A stretch of DNA of 64,000 nt from Rhyacophila brunnea (GCA_022495005.1 JAGYXB010001336.1:62001-126000), one strand, 5' to 3'. Numbered from the stretch's first letter, positions 1 to 10,959 are shown. The notes: a model not told the origin generated them from the sequence alone. Program-made: numbers and translations.

Positions 1-233
1 GGTCTAATTCAACAATGATAATTGGAGGTGTTCATATTTTTGCAATGTGGTAAAATTGGAAACCTTGAGAGATACAAAAATGTTCAGCAGATATTTTTTT
101 TTTTGTGTCTCTTACTATTGTACTATTGTCGCCTATGTTTCTGTCTTTTCAATGTTGCCTGCGTGTCGGTATCGCCAATTTGTGCTGTTGTAATAATATT
201 TTATAATAAAATATGTACTTTTTGTTTTCGTAG

Positions 234-346
234 GGATCAACAGCTTTCCGATGGTGACATTCCGAGCGACTCGAAGATGAATGAAGATGACAATCGTACA
301 TCGGGAACCTCCAAGAAAATCAATGAAGTCGAGAAAAGCAATTCAG
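234..346 (+). CDS. ARID4: ARID4-like gene, internal exon (first visible)
   Basis: Internal exon of the host gene whose 3' end lies in this window. It follows an AG acceptor (tttgttttcgtag, ending at 233) and ends at 346 before GTGTGTA. The peptide is polar and low-complexity (DQQLSDGDIPSDSK, then MNEDDNRTSGTSKK), as expected for the disordered region between the domains and C-terminus of ARID4 proteins. The exon ends one base into a codon; that G joins GT at 1420 to give Gly, so the frame continues into the next exon. Upstream exons with the Tudor/RBB1NT, ARID and chromo-barrel domains lie outside the window. The exon alone would not be identifiable; assignment rests on frame continuity and on the strong match of the later exons. 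Confidence 0.7.
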
Positions 347-654
347 GTGTGTAATTACTTACATTGTACATTTTTTTTCCGACTATGGCCGATCCTAATA
401 AGTTCACAACGTCACTGTTCTGGCAGAAGGCACTAATTCGAAAAAATGACATATTGAGTTAGTTATACCAAAATGTTCCTTATTTCAAACTTTACCGTCT
501 GGAAACCTTCTTAATAAATAAACAGTCTTTATTTTAAAGTCATCCTTCTTACGATTACTTAATAAACTCACTTGATAGACCATTTCAAACATTTTAACAA
601 CTTCAAAGTCAAATTACTCAAAACTAGTATTCTCCAGTTAGTGTGTTCTGCCAG

Positions 655-846
655 AACAGAGACGATATGTGCCTCTACAGAGTGGAGGTTTATATTAACA
701 GATTTTGTTTTTACGAGAAATGGATGTCAGCCACTTGCTCAACCTATTAGGTCCATACTCTGACTCATACCCAAATTGAAAAACAATATGAATAGTTGCC
801 AGACCCAGGATTCGAACCTGAGACCCACGACGCTATAGACCGACAT
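655..846 (-). mobile_element. SINE-A copy (tRNA-derived)
   Basis: Reverse copy of the commonest SINE here. Read on the - strand it has a tRNA-like head with a B-box-like GGTTCGAATCCTGG equivalent (near 809-822), then the diagnostic body with CTCTGTAGAGGC and a TTTCTCGTAAAAACAAAATC block. It matches the full copy at 19083-19330. Confidence 0.75.
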
Positions 847-924
847 ACATTTTAATGACAATAAATTTATTGTCAGTTGGTTGGGGTGTATTCATTGTTA
901 AATAATGGAATGAGCCATGTAATA

Positions 925-1130
925 GATGGTGCCAGCGAGATGTCTAAGCAGTAATGTGTCGGTTTATAAAGTTGTGGGTCTCGGATTCGAATCCCGGTTC
1001 TAACAAATCCACACCTTTTTTCAATGTGTGTTCGGACCTATGCAATAGGTTGAGCAAACTGGCATACATTTCTTGCAAAATGAAAATCTGTTGAGAAACA
1101 TCTTAAGGTGGTTACATTGTAGTGCCAATT
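925..1130 (+). mobile_element. SINE-A variant, diverged
   Basis: B-box-like GGATTCGAATCCC at 983-995, followed by a CCTATGCAATAGGTTGAGCA block and a TTGCAAAATGAAAATCTGTT block. These align with the SINE-A body, but the copy is clearly older than the one at 19083. Confidence 0.6.
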
Positions 1131-1419
1131 CAATAATAATGTGAAAAATAAAAGGTTTTTGATAAATTAGTCAGCCCAGAAAATTTCTCTATCTTAATTT
1201 AATTTAGTTAATTTGTCTAAGTCATTATTGTACCAACTAGCAAGAGATGGAATTGTGGGCAAATGTGAAAATTTTGATGAAAATCAAATCATTTTTCTAT
1301 AAATAGTTAACAATTCAAGCATAATAAAAAAAATCTGGAATACAATGATTTGAAAAAGCTTTAAGTACCTTATTAGTCCTAACTTACAACTTAATTACAT
1401 GTAATATCAATATTCGCAG

Positions 1420-1617
1420 GTGTGAACATGAATTTGAGGAGTGGCGGAGAGAGTCCAGTCGGGATGTCCAGTGGAATGGGGATGGGTATGCCGCGCAGAG
1501 GCCGCCGACCCCGGAGCTGCCGAGTCAGCGAGAGCGAAGATCTCGCCCTCTCTGTGCCCTCACTACTCTATACCGGGTCGCATCCACCCCTTAAATATAA
1601 CTTTTACGTAGATTTAG
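1420..1617 (+). CDS. ARID4: ARID4-like gene, internal exon
   Basis: Follows acceptor tattcgcag (to 1419) and ends at 1617 before GTGATT. Codons run from 1422: VNMNLRSGGESPVG, a Met/Gly run, then RRGRRPRSCRVSESEDLALS and SHPPLKYNFYVDL. The basic RRGRRPR segment is nuclear-localisation-like. The end, an aromatic PP-x-KYNF-x-V-D-L stretch, corresponds to the 'PPRYKWSF..DL' stretch just before the C-terminal coiled coil of vertebrate ARID4A/B (comparison from memory). Codon use is GC-richer than the surroundings. It ends one base into a codon, as the previous exon does, and G plus AT at 3095 gives Asp. Confidence 0.85.
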
Positions 1618-1793
1618 GTGATTTATTTTTTAATTTTAAAATTCAAATTAAATCTTTTTTATGTACCATAACCATTATCTTTGGATGATAATTTTGCTTA
1701 TCTTTTCCATTTCTTTCACTGCGCTAAACGGGAATAGAGTGATGAGCTCTGACACGACCCTGTGTTTCCTAGAAATGACGGCTCGATACATAG

Positions 1794-2374
1794 CAGTGGC
1801 GAAGGGTGGAGGTAGGCTGTTAAGATTCGCTATAAATAGTGCACACTAAACTTTTTTAGTCATATGTATTTTTTTTTAATGAACTAAGACTACAATTTAC
1901 AGATGGTGTTAGTTAGTTTTTAAAAATCGATTAAACCATGCCTAAACGAAACCATAATAGTTTTGGTCTAATTTGGGGAATACGACAAAATTGTGGATAC
2001 TTTTTCATTCATAGTTATTTGTTTTCGTTGGATTAAAAATACATATTACACATATTGTTGGTTATTTTTTTAAATTCATTAAGCCCTGACTAAACCAAAC
2101 TATAATAAATAAAAAACATTATTCTATTTATAAAATATTCAAAGTTATGTATGATTTAATTGCATAATTTTAGATATTTTATAAATAGACATGTATTTTT
2201 GGACTATTATCTATTATGGCTTGGTTTCTCAGGGTTTAATTGAATTTTGAAAACTAACCAACACTATCTGTAAATTGTAGTCTTATTTCAATGAAAAGAA
2301 ATATGTATGTCTGAAAAAGTTTAATGTGCACTATTCAGCGGATCTTAACAGCCTACCTCCACCCTTCGCCACTG
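1794..2374. mobile_element. hAT MITE, family Y copy 1 (581 bp)
   Basis: Starts CAGTGGCGAAGGGTGGAGG and ends with its reverse complement, ending CTTCGCCACTG. The inverted similarity runs well beyond 100 bp (GTAGGCTGTTAAGAT, TAGTGCACA and further blocks mirrored). It is flanked by a perfect 8-bp target duplication, ATACATAG (1786-1793 and 2375-2382). CAGTG-type termini plus an 8-bp duplication are hAT hallmarks. No coding capacity seen. It lies in the ARID4 intron 1618-3094. Confidence 0.9.
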
Positions 2375-3094
2375 ATACATAGTCGTAGAGAGGTCGAATG
2401 TCTGCAACATGTACTAGTTTTTTGTTTAACAAAAATTCTTGGATTTATAAAATTAGTCAGTCAAAGATCTCGGTTGTGAAAGTTCATCGACAGATGTCAT
2501 AAATCATATTCAGGACTGTGTCGTCATAAGTTTCGATTATAAGTGCTGCGACAAGTTAACAGATTTTTTAGTACAGTCTCGTGAACATCGGAAGTGTTTA
2601 TCAACATGAAAGTACCGGTGCAATCAATTTTAAAATGGAAAATTTTAACAGGTGGAGGATGGGCATATGTTAACTGCTCATTTACCGACAGCCAGCACTA
2701 CGTAGGAGATTCAGTATGTACCTCCTTAGCTAACAAAGCTTGCTGCATCACAACTTCCTTCAACCATTACGTCGACCACCCACGGTCAACAATAGACGCA
2801 ACTGACTCTAAGTTAAAGTGACAACAGAGATAAAATAGATGACAATATTAATCATAATTTTGTTGTTTTTTTTCCATTAATTGTAGCATTATTAGTGTGG
2901 TGACATGTGCCATTGAAGAATTTCCGAAATTTGGCTCAATCTTCAATTACCTCCACTGCATTTAAGAAGTCCGTATTAACTCAACGCATCTGCGATTCTT
3001 TAACCAGGATGTTCATATTCTGCTAGGGTCATACTTACCAGAAACCTTCCCTTGAATGACAACATGCTTGAGTAATATTTTGTTTATTTGTCAG

Positions 3095-3235
3095 ATCCTG
3101 GATTAGATGGCGCATCCAGAATAGCATTGCTGACGTCACGTCTCTCTGAGTTACGGAAAGCCTACCACAACGTGAAGGCTGAATTGGCAACTATCGATAG
3201 AAGAAGGAAGAAACTCAGGAGAAAAGAAAGAGAAG
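3095..3235 (+). CDS. ARID4: ARID4-like gene, C-terminal coiled-coil exon
   Basis: This exon makes the identification. After acceptor tttgtcag (to 3094) the codons read DPGLDGASRIALLTSRLSEL, then RKAYHNVKAELATIDRRRKK and LRRKERE, ending one base into a codon at 3235 before GTATAC. Vertebrate ARID4B ends in a very similar helix (LQEIRK-Y-LKSEVASIDRRRKRLKKKERE, from memory). ARID4 proteins are nuclear subunits of the SIN3-HDAC co-repressor, and Drosophila has one homologue (hat-trick). The Leu/Ile spacing followed by a Lys/Arg block suggests a coiled coil ending in a basic tail. The preceding intron (1618-3094) carries a hAT MITE. Confidence is high for the family; the exact function in this species is inferred. 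Confidence 0.92.
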
Positions 3236-3412
3236 GTATACATACTGTTTTATTATGTAATTAATGCCGTGGACACATAATATTTATTTGTTTTTATTTA
3301 TTAATTTATATAGTTAAAATACCCAATTACTGCTGAATAATATTCTGTTGAATCATTACACTAATCCACAACGAGCTTAATGGCATTCGAAGGTATAAAA
3401 GTATTGTATATT

Positions 3413-4382
3413 TCGTCATTGCGCCTTTAAAACCATAATAACTAAATAGGTCAAATGCATAGTTGTCAGAAAAAAAAAATTACGAACTTCGTCGCTTTGG
3501 CGATTTAAAAAATATTTCTTAATTAATAACATACATAAGTGAAACAGAAAATAATTTTCAACAATAGGTGGGACGAAATTTCGCACTCATTGCCAATCGG
3601 AGAGCGTTAGTCGAGGTGTGAGCACGTCAATTTGTTTTGTGATGGCGTCGGGAATATATTCTTAAATCGTGTAAAGATGACTAAAAACCGTTACGCACGT
3701 ACTTGAAAAAGAACACATGTCAATGAATATAGTATTACTAATATAACAATATACATAACATTAAATGGACGCATGTTGAATTTTTATAACAAATTATGTT
3801 TGGTTCGGCATGCGTCATTTGCACAATCCGCGCGTCGCATAGTCACAATCTTTTTAGACCATGCCTCAGCTGAAGTATAGCCTTAACATAGTAAGTGATG
3901 CAATGGTAAAAGTATGATAACTTTACAATATAATATAAACATTAAATAATTTAATGTCTGCTTTATTAGTGGTTTATTTGTATAAATGCACACACGACGG
4001 ATACAGTATATAATGTTCATTGCATTCATTTTATTTATTATTGAAATGGCAACACGCTCTTTGTGTTGCCACATTTTTTACTGCACTTTAAACACTTTTA
4101 TGAGAAAAGAATATGAGTTTTATCAGATTAAAGGGAAGTCTACCAAATTCTTATCAAATGGCCGCTATCCTTACTTTGTCTGGCATTTGACAAGAGTCAC
4201 ATGAAAAATTAGTGAGGTCACATCAATTATCCTGCAGGCACGTACTGTGTTGACGTTTACTAACTACGTAAAAAATATTCCCACGCTCTCGGGACGTAAT
4301 CTTTAAAATTTTACATTCTGTTTTGTTTCTTTTGTTAAGTTTATAAAAAAAAACAGTCAGTTTTGAAGGCGCAATGACTGGT
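3413..4382. mobile_element. Possible short-TIR DNA element enclosing family X copy 1
   Basis: GTCATTGCGCCTTTAAAAC near 3416 is mirrored by GTTTTGAAGGCGCAATGAC near 4357-4376, an imperfect inverted repeat of about 19 bp about 970 bp apart. A TA lies next to the right end, so a Tc1/mariner-type element is possible. The family X element at 3527-3882 is nested inside. No transposase is recognisable between the ends. Confidence 0.45.
3527..3882 (+). mobile_element. TTAA-target element, family X copy 1 (356 bp)
   Basis: Bounded by TTAA on both sides (3523-3526 and 3883-3886). It shares nearly its whole length with copies at 45699-46054 and 53584-53947, including GTGAAAC near the start, GGGACGAAATTTCG, AGCACGTCAATT, ATGTCAATGAATATA and CAGCTGAAGTATAGCC at the end. 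The TTAA target suggests a piggyBac- or Kolobok-type mobiliser. The weak open frames differ between copies, so I consider it non-coding. Confidence 0.75.
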
Positions 4383-4743
4383 AAAATAGTTTAACGTATT
4401 GATGTATTTATTTACTTATAGGATAACGGCATTGCATGTTTATGTTGTAAACGTGTTAAACTTATGATTTGTAATGTTCGTCCATTTTATTACAAAAGGA
4501 TTTTGGTTTCTTACAATGGTTATCTTCATTGTAATATATATAGAGTAAATATTTTTCTTTGTCATTTGACATGCATGTTACGATCATAGCAGTTGCGAAG
4601 GGTGGAGGTAGGCTGTGGAGATCTGACATAAATATTGCAAACTAAACTGTCTTACGTATTTTTTGTTTTCATTGAACTAAGAATACAAATTGCAAATGGT
4701 GTTGGTACAGGCTTAATTGAATTTTAAAAACTAACCAATGCGA

Positions 4744-5300
4744 TTTGTATTCCACCCCGATGGCCGCGTGTCGTAAGCGTCGGCCTATAACGTCATGGGT
4801 CCCATTCGGTTCAATTTGTGTATGAGTTCTAGTATGGGCCTAATAGGTTGAGCAAATGGCCGACATCCATTTCTCGTAAAAACAAAGTCTGTTAATACAA
4901 ACTTCCACTCTGTGGAGGCCCATATGATCCTCTAAGGATCGAATATGGTGAAGTAGTAGTAGTATGAGTCGGAGTATGGACCTAATAGATTGAGCAAGGC
5001 GGCTCTCGTGGTGCAGTGCATAAGGCACTGGCCTTCCACCCGAGAGTTCTGGGTTCGATCCCGGTGAGGACACAATATTTATATGTTTTTCTCAAAGCCT
5101 GGGTGTTTGTGATTGTTCAAAAATTACTAACAACCACCTCGTACGAAAAAGCAAGGTCATGGTTATTAATAATTCTAAAAAAAATAAAAATAGATTGAGC
5201 AAGTGGCTGACATTCATTTCTCGTAAAAACAAAATCTGTTAATACAAACCTCCACTCTGTGGAGACCCATATTATGATCCTATTAGGATTGGACATGGTC
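4744..5300 (+). mobile_element. Two SINE-A copies in tandem inside the hAT MITE
   Basis: The first copy (about 4744-4965) has the GATGGCCGCGTG head, the GGTTGAGCAAATGGCCGACA block and the CTCTGTGGAGGCCC hairpin. A second, 5'-truncated copy starts near 4966 and continues after an inserted SINE-C to about 5300, ending in GGACATGGTCG plus an A run. Confidence 0.8.
4999..5188 (+). mobile_element. SINE-C copy (tRNA-derived) with 15-bp target duplication
   Basis: Head GGCTCTCGTGGTGCAGTGCA with an A-box-like segment and B box GGTTCGATCCC near 5052; then a body containing AAAGCCTGGGTGTTTGTGAT and an AT-rich tail. It is flanked by a perfect 15-bp duplication AATAGATTGAGCAAG (4984-4998 and 5189-5203), as left by LINE-mediated insertion. 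This perfect duplication makes it the youngest layer of a three-deep nest. Confidence 0.9.
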
Positions 5301-5869
5301 GAAAAAAAAAATTCTTTGTTTAATGAAAACAAATAAGTATGACAGACAAACTTTAGTATGCACTTTTTTTGTTGAATCTCCACAGACTACCTTCACCCTA
5401 CGCTATTATATCATAGTTATATGATTGCTAAGATAGGTTACCTCTTGTGATTAGCAATCACACTAAGGCGCGGTTAAAAATAACCGCCTATTATTCAAGT
5501 CGTTAGCAGGCTCGAATCACGCAGATGGATAAGATTCATACTATTTTTTTCAATCGATATGTGTTTGGATATAGCACATGGAATGGCTAATGGCAAATCC
5601 TCTAAAATAGCCTCTTAAGGTACCTTCACATTATTCGTGCCTGCGTGTTTTGTTGCATAAATGCCGTAAATGATATTTACATTTTTACTTACGTTATTTA
5701 GGTTGTGAGAAAATTGTGTTAAAATCTGCAGAAAATGATTTTAGAATTCAGCCAAGTACCTCGTAATTTTAAAGGTAATGCTCCACTATTGATTATTCTA
5801 CTTCTATCTACTATCTTCAGTTGCCGAAAATGCTGTAATAAATATAAATAAATATGCCGGCGTCCTGGT

Positions 5870-6025
5870 AGGCATCTAAATACTAGATATAGAGTTTATA
5901 CGGTGGAGCTATGGGATGCTGGTTTGACCTGGAACGTTGCAAGAACACACGGCAAGGATTCTTGGAGGCGCCTTGTGGTGTCCATATGCTCTAACTGGGG
6001 TTGGATATGGCTGAAGAAGAAGAAA
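5870..6025 (+). mobile_element. LINE 3'-end fragment with GAA tail
   Basis: Reads CTTGGAGGCGCCTTGTGGTG, then TCCATATGCTCTAACTGGGG, then GGCTGAAGAAGAAGAA. It matches the 3' end of the LINE at 37115-37410 and the tails near 35300, 38900 and 49680. No intact coding. Confidence 0.75.
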
Positions 6026-6069
6026 TTTATTAACAATTCCTTTCTGACTGTTTGCTTTGTTGTCTCTAA

Positions 6070-7170
6070 TGGTACGTTTACATCTGACACTTATACCGTT
6101 ATACTTATTTTATGTGTAGGACATAAAATTTCATTTACTGTTTACACCTGCATGGATCTGACATAAAATTCTGGTATACTTCTCGTTGAAATAAAGTCTC
6201 GACACTTTATTCAATGGCAACATTGGAATAAATATATGCGGTGTTTACATATGATATTGTAATTTATTCGGACACTTATTTTGTATACTTCTCAAAAACG
6301 TTATGTCAGTTGTCAATATGGGAATGTTAAAAAAGAAAGCAGCGAGTGTTATTATTTTAAGTCTTTTGGCAACAAAAAGGAGGAAAAAATGGTCTAGATG
6401 GGTGCGGGAATGGATTCAGCGACGAGAAGAACTAGGTGCCTTCCGTTTAATGTCAGAGTTTAAAATCGAAGATCCAACTCAATTTGTGAACTTTAGTTTG
6501 CAAGATTGGACCTTTTGCCAAAAAACAAGACACACAATTCAGAAGAACGATTAACAGTAATATTGCGATATCTAGCACTTGATCGTCATTGCATATTCAA
6601 TATAATATTATCGTACCTAATACGAGTGCAGGTGTGGGCCAAAATGAATTAGGTAATACCATTTGAAGCGCATTTTTTCTTCACAGAGTGCATCAGAATT
6701 AATCGTATGTGCCGAGAACAAGCGATATTTTATTTTAGAACAAAATCCATAGAACACGGCACATCCGATTTATTTCTCATTGTCTATGATTTTTGACAGA
6801 TCGCTACAGTACATTTATTAACGTAAACGTTGGGTATACATTCATGGTGTACCTATGATTATTGATTGTCCGTTGTTTTAGAAATATACATATGCAATTC
6901 ACTAGGTACCTGTCAAACTACGAATATTGTGTCAGGTACTTGACATAAAAGTAGACGGTGGTCCAACTTCGGTGATATATCGCTCCAAGTTCGAACTTGT
7001 CGAATACGCGGTGTTTACATTTGCGTATATAAGTAGATTGAATAAGTGGTAGGTGAGAGTCGACACACGCAAAATAAGTGGCAGATACAAATATACTTAC
7101 TGTTTACACTTAAGTGAATATGGTGTCATACATAAATATGACGATATTAGTGTCAAATGTAAACGTACCA
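6070..7170 (+). mobile_element. PIF/Harbinger-type element (1.1 kb)
   Basis: Terminal inverted repeats TGGTACGTTTACATCTGACA and, on the other strand, TGGTACGTTTACATTTGACA, flanked by a 3-bp TAA duplication (6067-6069 and 7171-7173). A 3-bp T-A-rich target duplication plus the encoded fragment at 6303-6590 fits PIF/Harbinger. It is internally deleted: no DDE nuclease domain is recognisable. It lies in the last ARID4 intron. Confidence 0.85.
6303..6590 (+). pseudogene. PIF/Harbinger transposase fragment, N-terminal
   Basis: An open frame starts MSVVNMGMLKKKAASVIILS and contains RRKKWSRWVREWIQRREELG followed by AFRLMSEFKIEDPTQFVNFS. This resembles the N-terminal helical region of Harbinger (HARBI1-like) nucleases, where a W-V-x(5)-R-x(3)-G-x-F-x-L-x(2)-E-L stretch precedes the nuclease. 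About residue 77 the frame breaks; in the neighbouring frame EERLTVILRYLAL continues the family pattern. The catalytic domain is absent, so this is a remnant inside the 6070-7170 element. Confidence 0.7.
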
Positions 7171-7173
7171 TAA

Positions 7174-9288
7174 GTTGTTAGTTCATGAAATATTAGCACA
7201 CACTACGCATATCGTTGTAGTATAACAAAAAAATGTTCACATTTCAAAATAATTATCAATTTTTATGTATAATTTAATTATCTTGGATCCTGGGCTGTAA
7301 TAATTGATACTTCACCAGTGGCAATACTTCCACGTGTGTGGGATATTGTTTCAAAGTATTTTATGGGATTGCAGAAGTATGGTGCTATATAAGATGTATT
7401 TTGTTTTATTGGTAAGTTAAAAGCCACCCCCAATATATTTAGCTTATTTTAGACTTACCGAAATGAAAACAGATTTTATTTTAAATATCTTTTCCCGATT
7501 TACTGATTTTTCTTATTTTAAACTAGAATGTATCTCAGTGACACATGATTGACATACTCGTCTACGGTTTACGCCATAAAATATTTTAATTAAGTTGTAT
7601 GGTATGATTGTGAGATTATAATTATATTTTGTGTACAAAATATGACACCTACCATGTATTTAATTTTGATAGATAATTAAATTTGAATTATTTTAGAATA
7701 GATGGTTTTTAGAGTGTGAAATGATAGATTTAAACTTTACCTCGCAGAGATATTTTATTCCATACAGTAAGTCAAAAAGTAAATGGAAGGAAGTTTGACT
7801 ATAATAAGACATTATTTAATATCTGTTTTTCAAACGTAGGCTACTACCTAACTTGAAATTTCAGTGTTAATATGGTGATCTTTGGTATAGAAAGTTTGGA
7901 TCCAGCCACGGAGACAGTGATTGAAGATTTGTACTCCAATTGGCTGTGGGGATACGTGTGACCTGGCAATCACACTGTCGAAGAGAGAAATAGAGAGCCA
8001 GCAATCGTCACGGATGCTGGCCGTACTCTCATTGGATAAGGTACAATACAATGTATCTTAACAACCGTCATATCTTGTGTGTTTATGATTATATTAACAC
8101 GATAAGAATCGAATACATTATAAGTATTGAGGTTGCTTCTTTTGGTTATGATGTATTCATCGTACACCTGGACTGGTTTGTATTATTGAATTTGATAAAA
8201 CAGAGCGTGTTATACGGATACCTAAATTTTTCTGACATGGGAACTACTTTTTATTTTGATGGCAATCGATTATTATAATCTGATTTTTGTTTATTTATTT
8301 CTTTACTAGTTGTGAATGCGCTTTAAAATAAAATTTATTAATCCTTAAGGCCCGGAGTGCTGTGTAAAGATCAAAAATTAAGAATTTGGGGTATCTTTGC
8401 AAGCTTAGCCTAGATTCTGTTGGAAAAATGTATTAGTGTGTCATTATGATACCCTTTCTTTTCTCATGTTAGAAGTTAACATTTATATATAATCATATAC
8501 ATTTTTCCTACAAAGTCTACAGTCTTTGAATAATAGATCCCAAATTCTTCATTTTCGACATTCCAATAGCACCCCGGTCCTTCAAATGCATATTCATTTA
8601 CCCAAACATTTTACATACCTATAGAAAATGTAATAGACTGGCTACTCAAGTGAAAGTAAATTCCTGGCATAGAAGAATCATTCAAAACATTTATGTAATG
8701 TTGAGTTAGAATTATTACGGTTGACAGTAGGTATTCATGGATAATTATTAAGCATAGACAAATTGCCTCATGTTCAATGATCCAGAAACGAAACTGAGTG
8801 CGGTGAATTATCTGGAGAAGGATAATAGAGGACCAGGAGAAGGCCAAGCTCAACAAGGAAGTATTTCTTCTTCCTTTTTTTCTTAAGATGGTATTTCAGG
8901 TCAACTTAAGCCTTGGCTTCCCATTCCAGAATTTAGTTTTTAACTGTATTGATAATCATACCATCTTTCTATTGTATCCGTCTCCGTGCCTGTGGGTTTT
9001 CAACAATGACTCAATGTTTTCGGTATCCATGTCTCCGACGTGTGATGGATATAGTTTACCCGGTTCAGACTCAATAGTTACACAATATTAAATTCATACC
9101 TAACATAATAATATACAAGTTAACGACACAACACCTAATGCTATTCAATACACATTTTTCACTAGGAAGGAAAGAACAAAGGTGTTGCGAGATTATTGAA
9201 TTGTGGCAGTTTTGACGGGGGAAAATAGTTAGGGGTTACCCTCAGATATAAATTGTAAATTTTAATATTTATTTCTTTTTTTTTTCAG
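7174..9288 (+). other. Rest of last ARID4 intron, no gene seen
   Basis: AT-rich intronic sequence ending in a T-rich tract and acceptor ttttttcag at 9288. I found no repeat shared with the rest of the window and no convincing coding region. Confidence 0.4.
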
Positions 9289-9320
9289 CCGTCAAAGCTG
9301 CTAAGGCCGCATGTTCGTGA
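9289..9320 (+). CDS. ARID4: ARID4-like gene, terminal coding exon with stop
   Basis: After the polypyrimidine tract and AG at 9288, CC completes GCC (Ala) with the G from 3235, then VKAAKAACS and TGA at 9318-9320. The joined C-terminus is ...RRKEREAVKAAKAACS, a short basic/Ala tail after the conserved helix. The vertebrate proteins have a longer Ser-rich tail at this point, so the insect protein ends early. The preceding intron of 6.05 kb is the longest visible and contains several DNA transposons. Confidence 0.88.
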
Positions 9321-9345
9321 TGATAATAAAAAAGTGTGATGAATT

Positions 9346-9357
9346 AATAAAAATAAA
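9346..9357 (+). promoter_or_regulatory. Poly(A) signals of the ARID4-like gene
   Basis: Two overlapping-range AATAAA hexamers (9346-9351 and 9352-9357) begin 26 bases after the stop. Another AATAAA at 9555-9560 could give a longer 3' UTR. Which is used cannot be told from sequence. Confidence 0.6.
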
Positions 9358-9761
9358 TGTGTAATAGTTTTGTTTAGAAAATAATGTGATATGGGATTAT
9401 ATCTGATGTAGGTAAACAAACTGAAGTTTATATTAGTTTTAAAAACTTGGTACTATTTTGTATATAATGACTATAATATAGTGACTCTCTGTGTGTGTAT
9501 TTATGTCCTTATGTTTATAAATATTGTAAAAGAATATTCCCCTCATCACTAAAAAATAAATTTGTATAAATGGTTATTAAAACAAATTAAATATTATATT
9601 TAACTTAATTGTTTATGACCACTGATGTCTTACTTCTATTAAGTATAATCAGTGGGATGATTTTCAAAATATATGTTTTTTGAAAGTACTAAATACCTAT
9701 TGTTTTTGTTTTTTCCCCATTCTCATTCATTTTTACTATAAATGCTCTTTATACATTCAGT

Positions 9762-9840
9762 AGATCTTCGATATAACGGACTAATGCGGGTGAGGTGGTG
9801 TCCGTTAAAGCCGAAAGTCCATTATATAAAAACACTTTCT
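9762..9840 (+). mobile_element. Possible pogo-like transposon end
   Basis: CAGTAGATCTTCGATATAAC followed by GGAC resembles the CAGT-GAACCTCGTTATAACG-type ends of pogo/Tigger elements, but no partner end was found. Confidence 0.35.
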
Positions 9841-10108
9841 GTTTATTTGTCTTCGGACGATATATTCAGATACACCTGTTGTGTAATGATGTTACTGTTC
9901 GATGTCGACATGCTTGCTTTAACCGGTTAAGTGCCCAAAGCGTCTTTGCACGCCCTAATTACACCAATTCTTATGTTAATTACTATCAATTAACTAATTG
10001 CGGCATAGAAAGGATTAAAAAAGAAACAGGTTCTGTTTGTACTTTTGAAGAATCAAAACAAAAAATGACCTAAACTACGCAATTTTAGACCAAACCTTTA
10101 TGAAGCTA

Positions 10109-10475
10109 CAGTCGAACTTGGTTATTACGAGGAAGATGGGACCGACTGAATTTGCTCGTTATAAGCGTTACTCGTTATATCAGAGAATATGTATTTTTAA
10201 ATGAGCGGTCACATAATGCAAAAAGTCGCAATTCAAACAAAAATATACAATTAGAATTTTTCCTCAAAACAAGCATGGCATTCATAAACTACAAAAGAAG
10301 TTATTTATTGTAATGAACGCTGGTAGGTACCTACCGACTTCACAAACCTTAGATTTTTTACATGGAATTTCAACCATATGCGTGGATACTTTTTCAATAT
10401 TGTCGGCGAAACAACAAGGTACTTAGACACAACTAGTGTCATAAACGTAATCCGACGCTTTACAATTGCTCTTTC
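10109..10475 (-). mobile_element. Pogo/Tigger-like element, one end (family Q copy 1)
   Basis: Preceded by TA (10107-10108), it begins CAGTCGAACTTGGTTATTAC. The interior from about 10262 is the reverse complement of 28800-29060 (blocks CATGGCATTCATAAACTACA, AGGTACCTACC, CAATATTGTCGGCGAAA). It is therefore the opposite end of the element seen at 28640. A SINE-C lies at its inner edge. Confidence 0.65.
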
Positions 10476-10626
10476 GTACATGGTGGTTAGTAATTTTGAA
10501 CAATCACAAACACCCAGGCTTTGAGAAAATCACATAAATAATATATTGTGTCCTCACCGGGTAGAACCCAGAGCTCCCGGATGGAAGGCCACGGCTTTAC
10601 GCACTGCACCTCGAAAGCCGCCTGGA
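10476..10626 (-). mobile_element. SINE-C copy
   Basis: Reverse copy with AATCACAAACACCCAGGCTT, TGTGTCCTCACCGGG, and the mirrored CACTGCACCTCGAAAGCCGC head. It matches 4999-5188. Confidence 0.8.
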
Positions 10627-10634
10627 GGTTATAT

Positions 10635-10820
10635 TAAGAGACTTTCTTTTACAAGGAATAGTTGTGAGCCGTTTGCCCAACTCATTGGGTCATTGAACAG
10701 GATCAAATCCACATTGAACAATTAATACTTAAGTATGTATTTTTTTGACCTGCCGTGGGTTCGAACCCACGACCCACGACTTCAGAGACGGTTGCACTAC
10801 CAACTAGGCCAATGAGGGTA
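10635..10820 (-). mobile_element. SINE-A variant
   Basis: The - strand has a GGGTTCGAACCC B box (near 10758), a short AT spacer and the CCCAATGAGTTGGGCAAACG block. A-box-like TTGGCCTAGTTGGTAGTG is present. More diverged than 19083. Confidence 0.65.
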
Positions 10821-10959
10821 ATAATCAATATTAAATTTATTAAAATAATAATTTTATTACACATTTTCCCGATGCTTCTGCCGTCCACCAAGCTAATTGG
10901 AAGCTTTTTTTAAATAAGTAAGTATCTAAGATAAGAGTAAATTACCATGTTCGATCCTG

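Larger units (their letters stand above)
347..1419 (+). other. ARID4 intron with two SINE fragments
   Basis: Intron of phase 1, from GTGTGTA at 347 to tattcgcag ending at 1419. It holds a reverse-oriented SINE-A (655-846) and a forward SINE-A variant (925-1130). The remainder is AT-rich with nothing recognised. Confidence 0.6.
4590..5408. mobile_element. hAT MITE, family Y copy 2, carrying nested SINEs
   Basis: Starts CAGTTGCGAAGGGTGGAGG and ends with a decayed mirror (CTACCTTCACCCTACGCTATTA type). Flanking 8-mers GATCATAG (4582-4589) and TATCATAG (5409-5416) match at 7 of 8 bases. SINE sequence (4744-5300) interrupts it, which explains its extra length. Confidence 0.85.
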
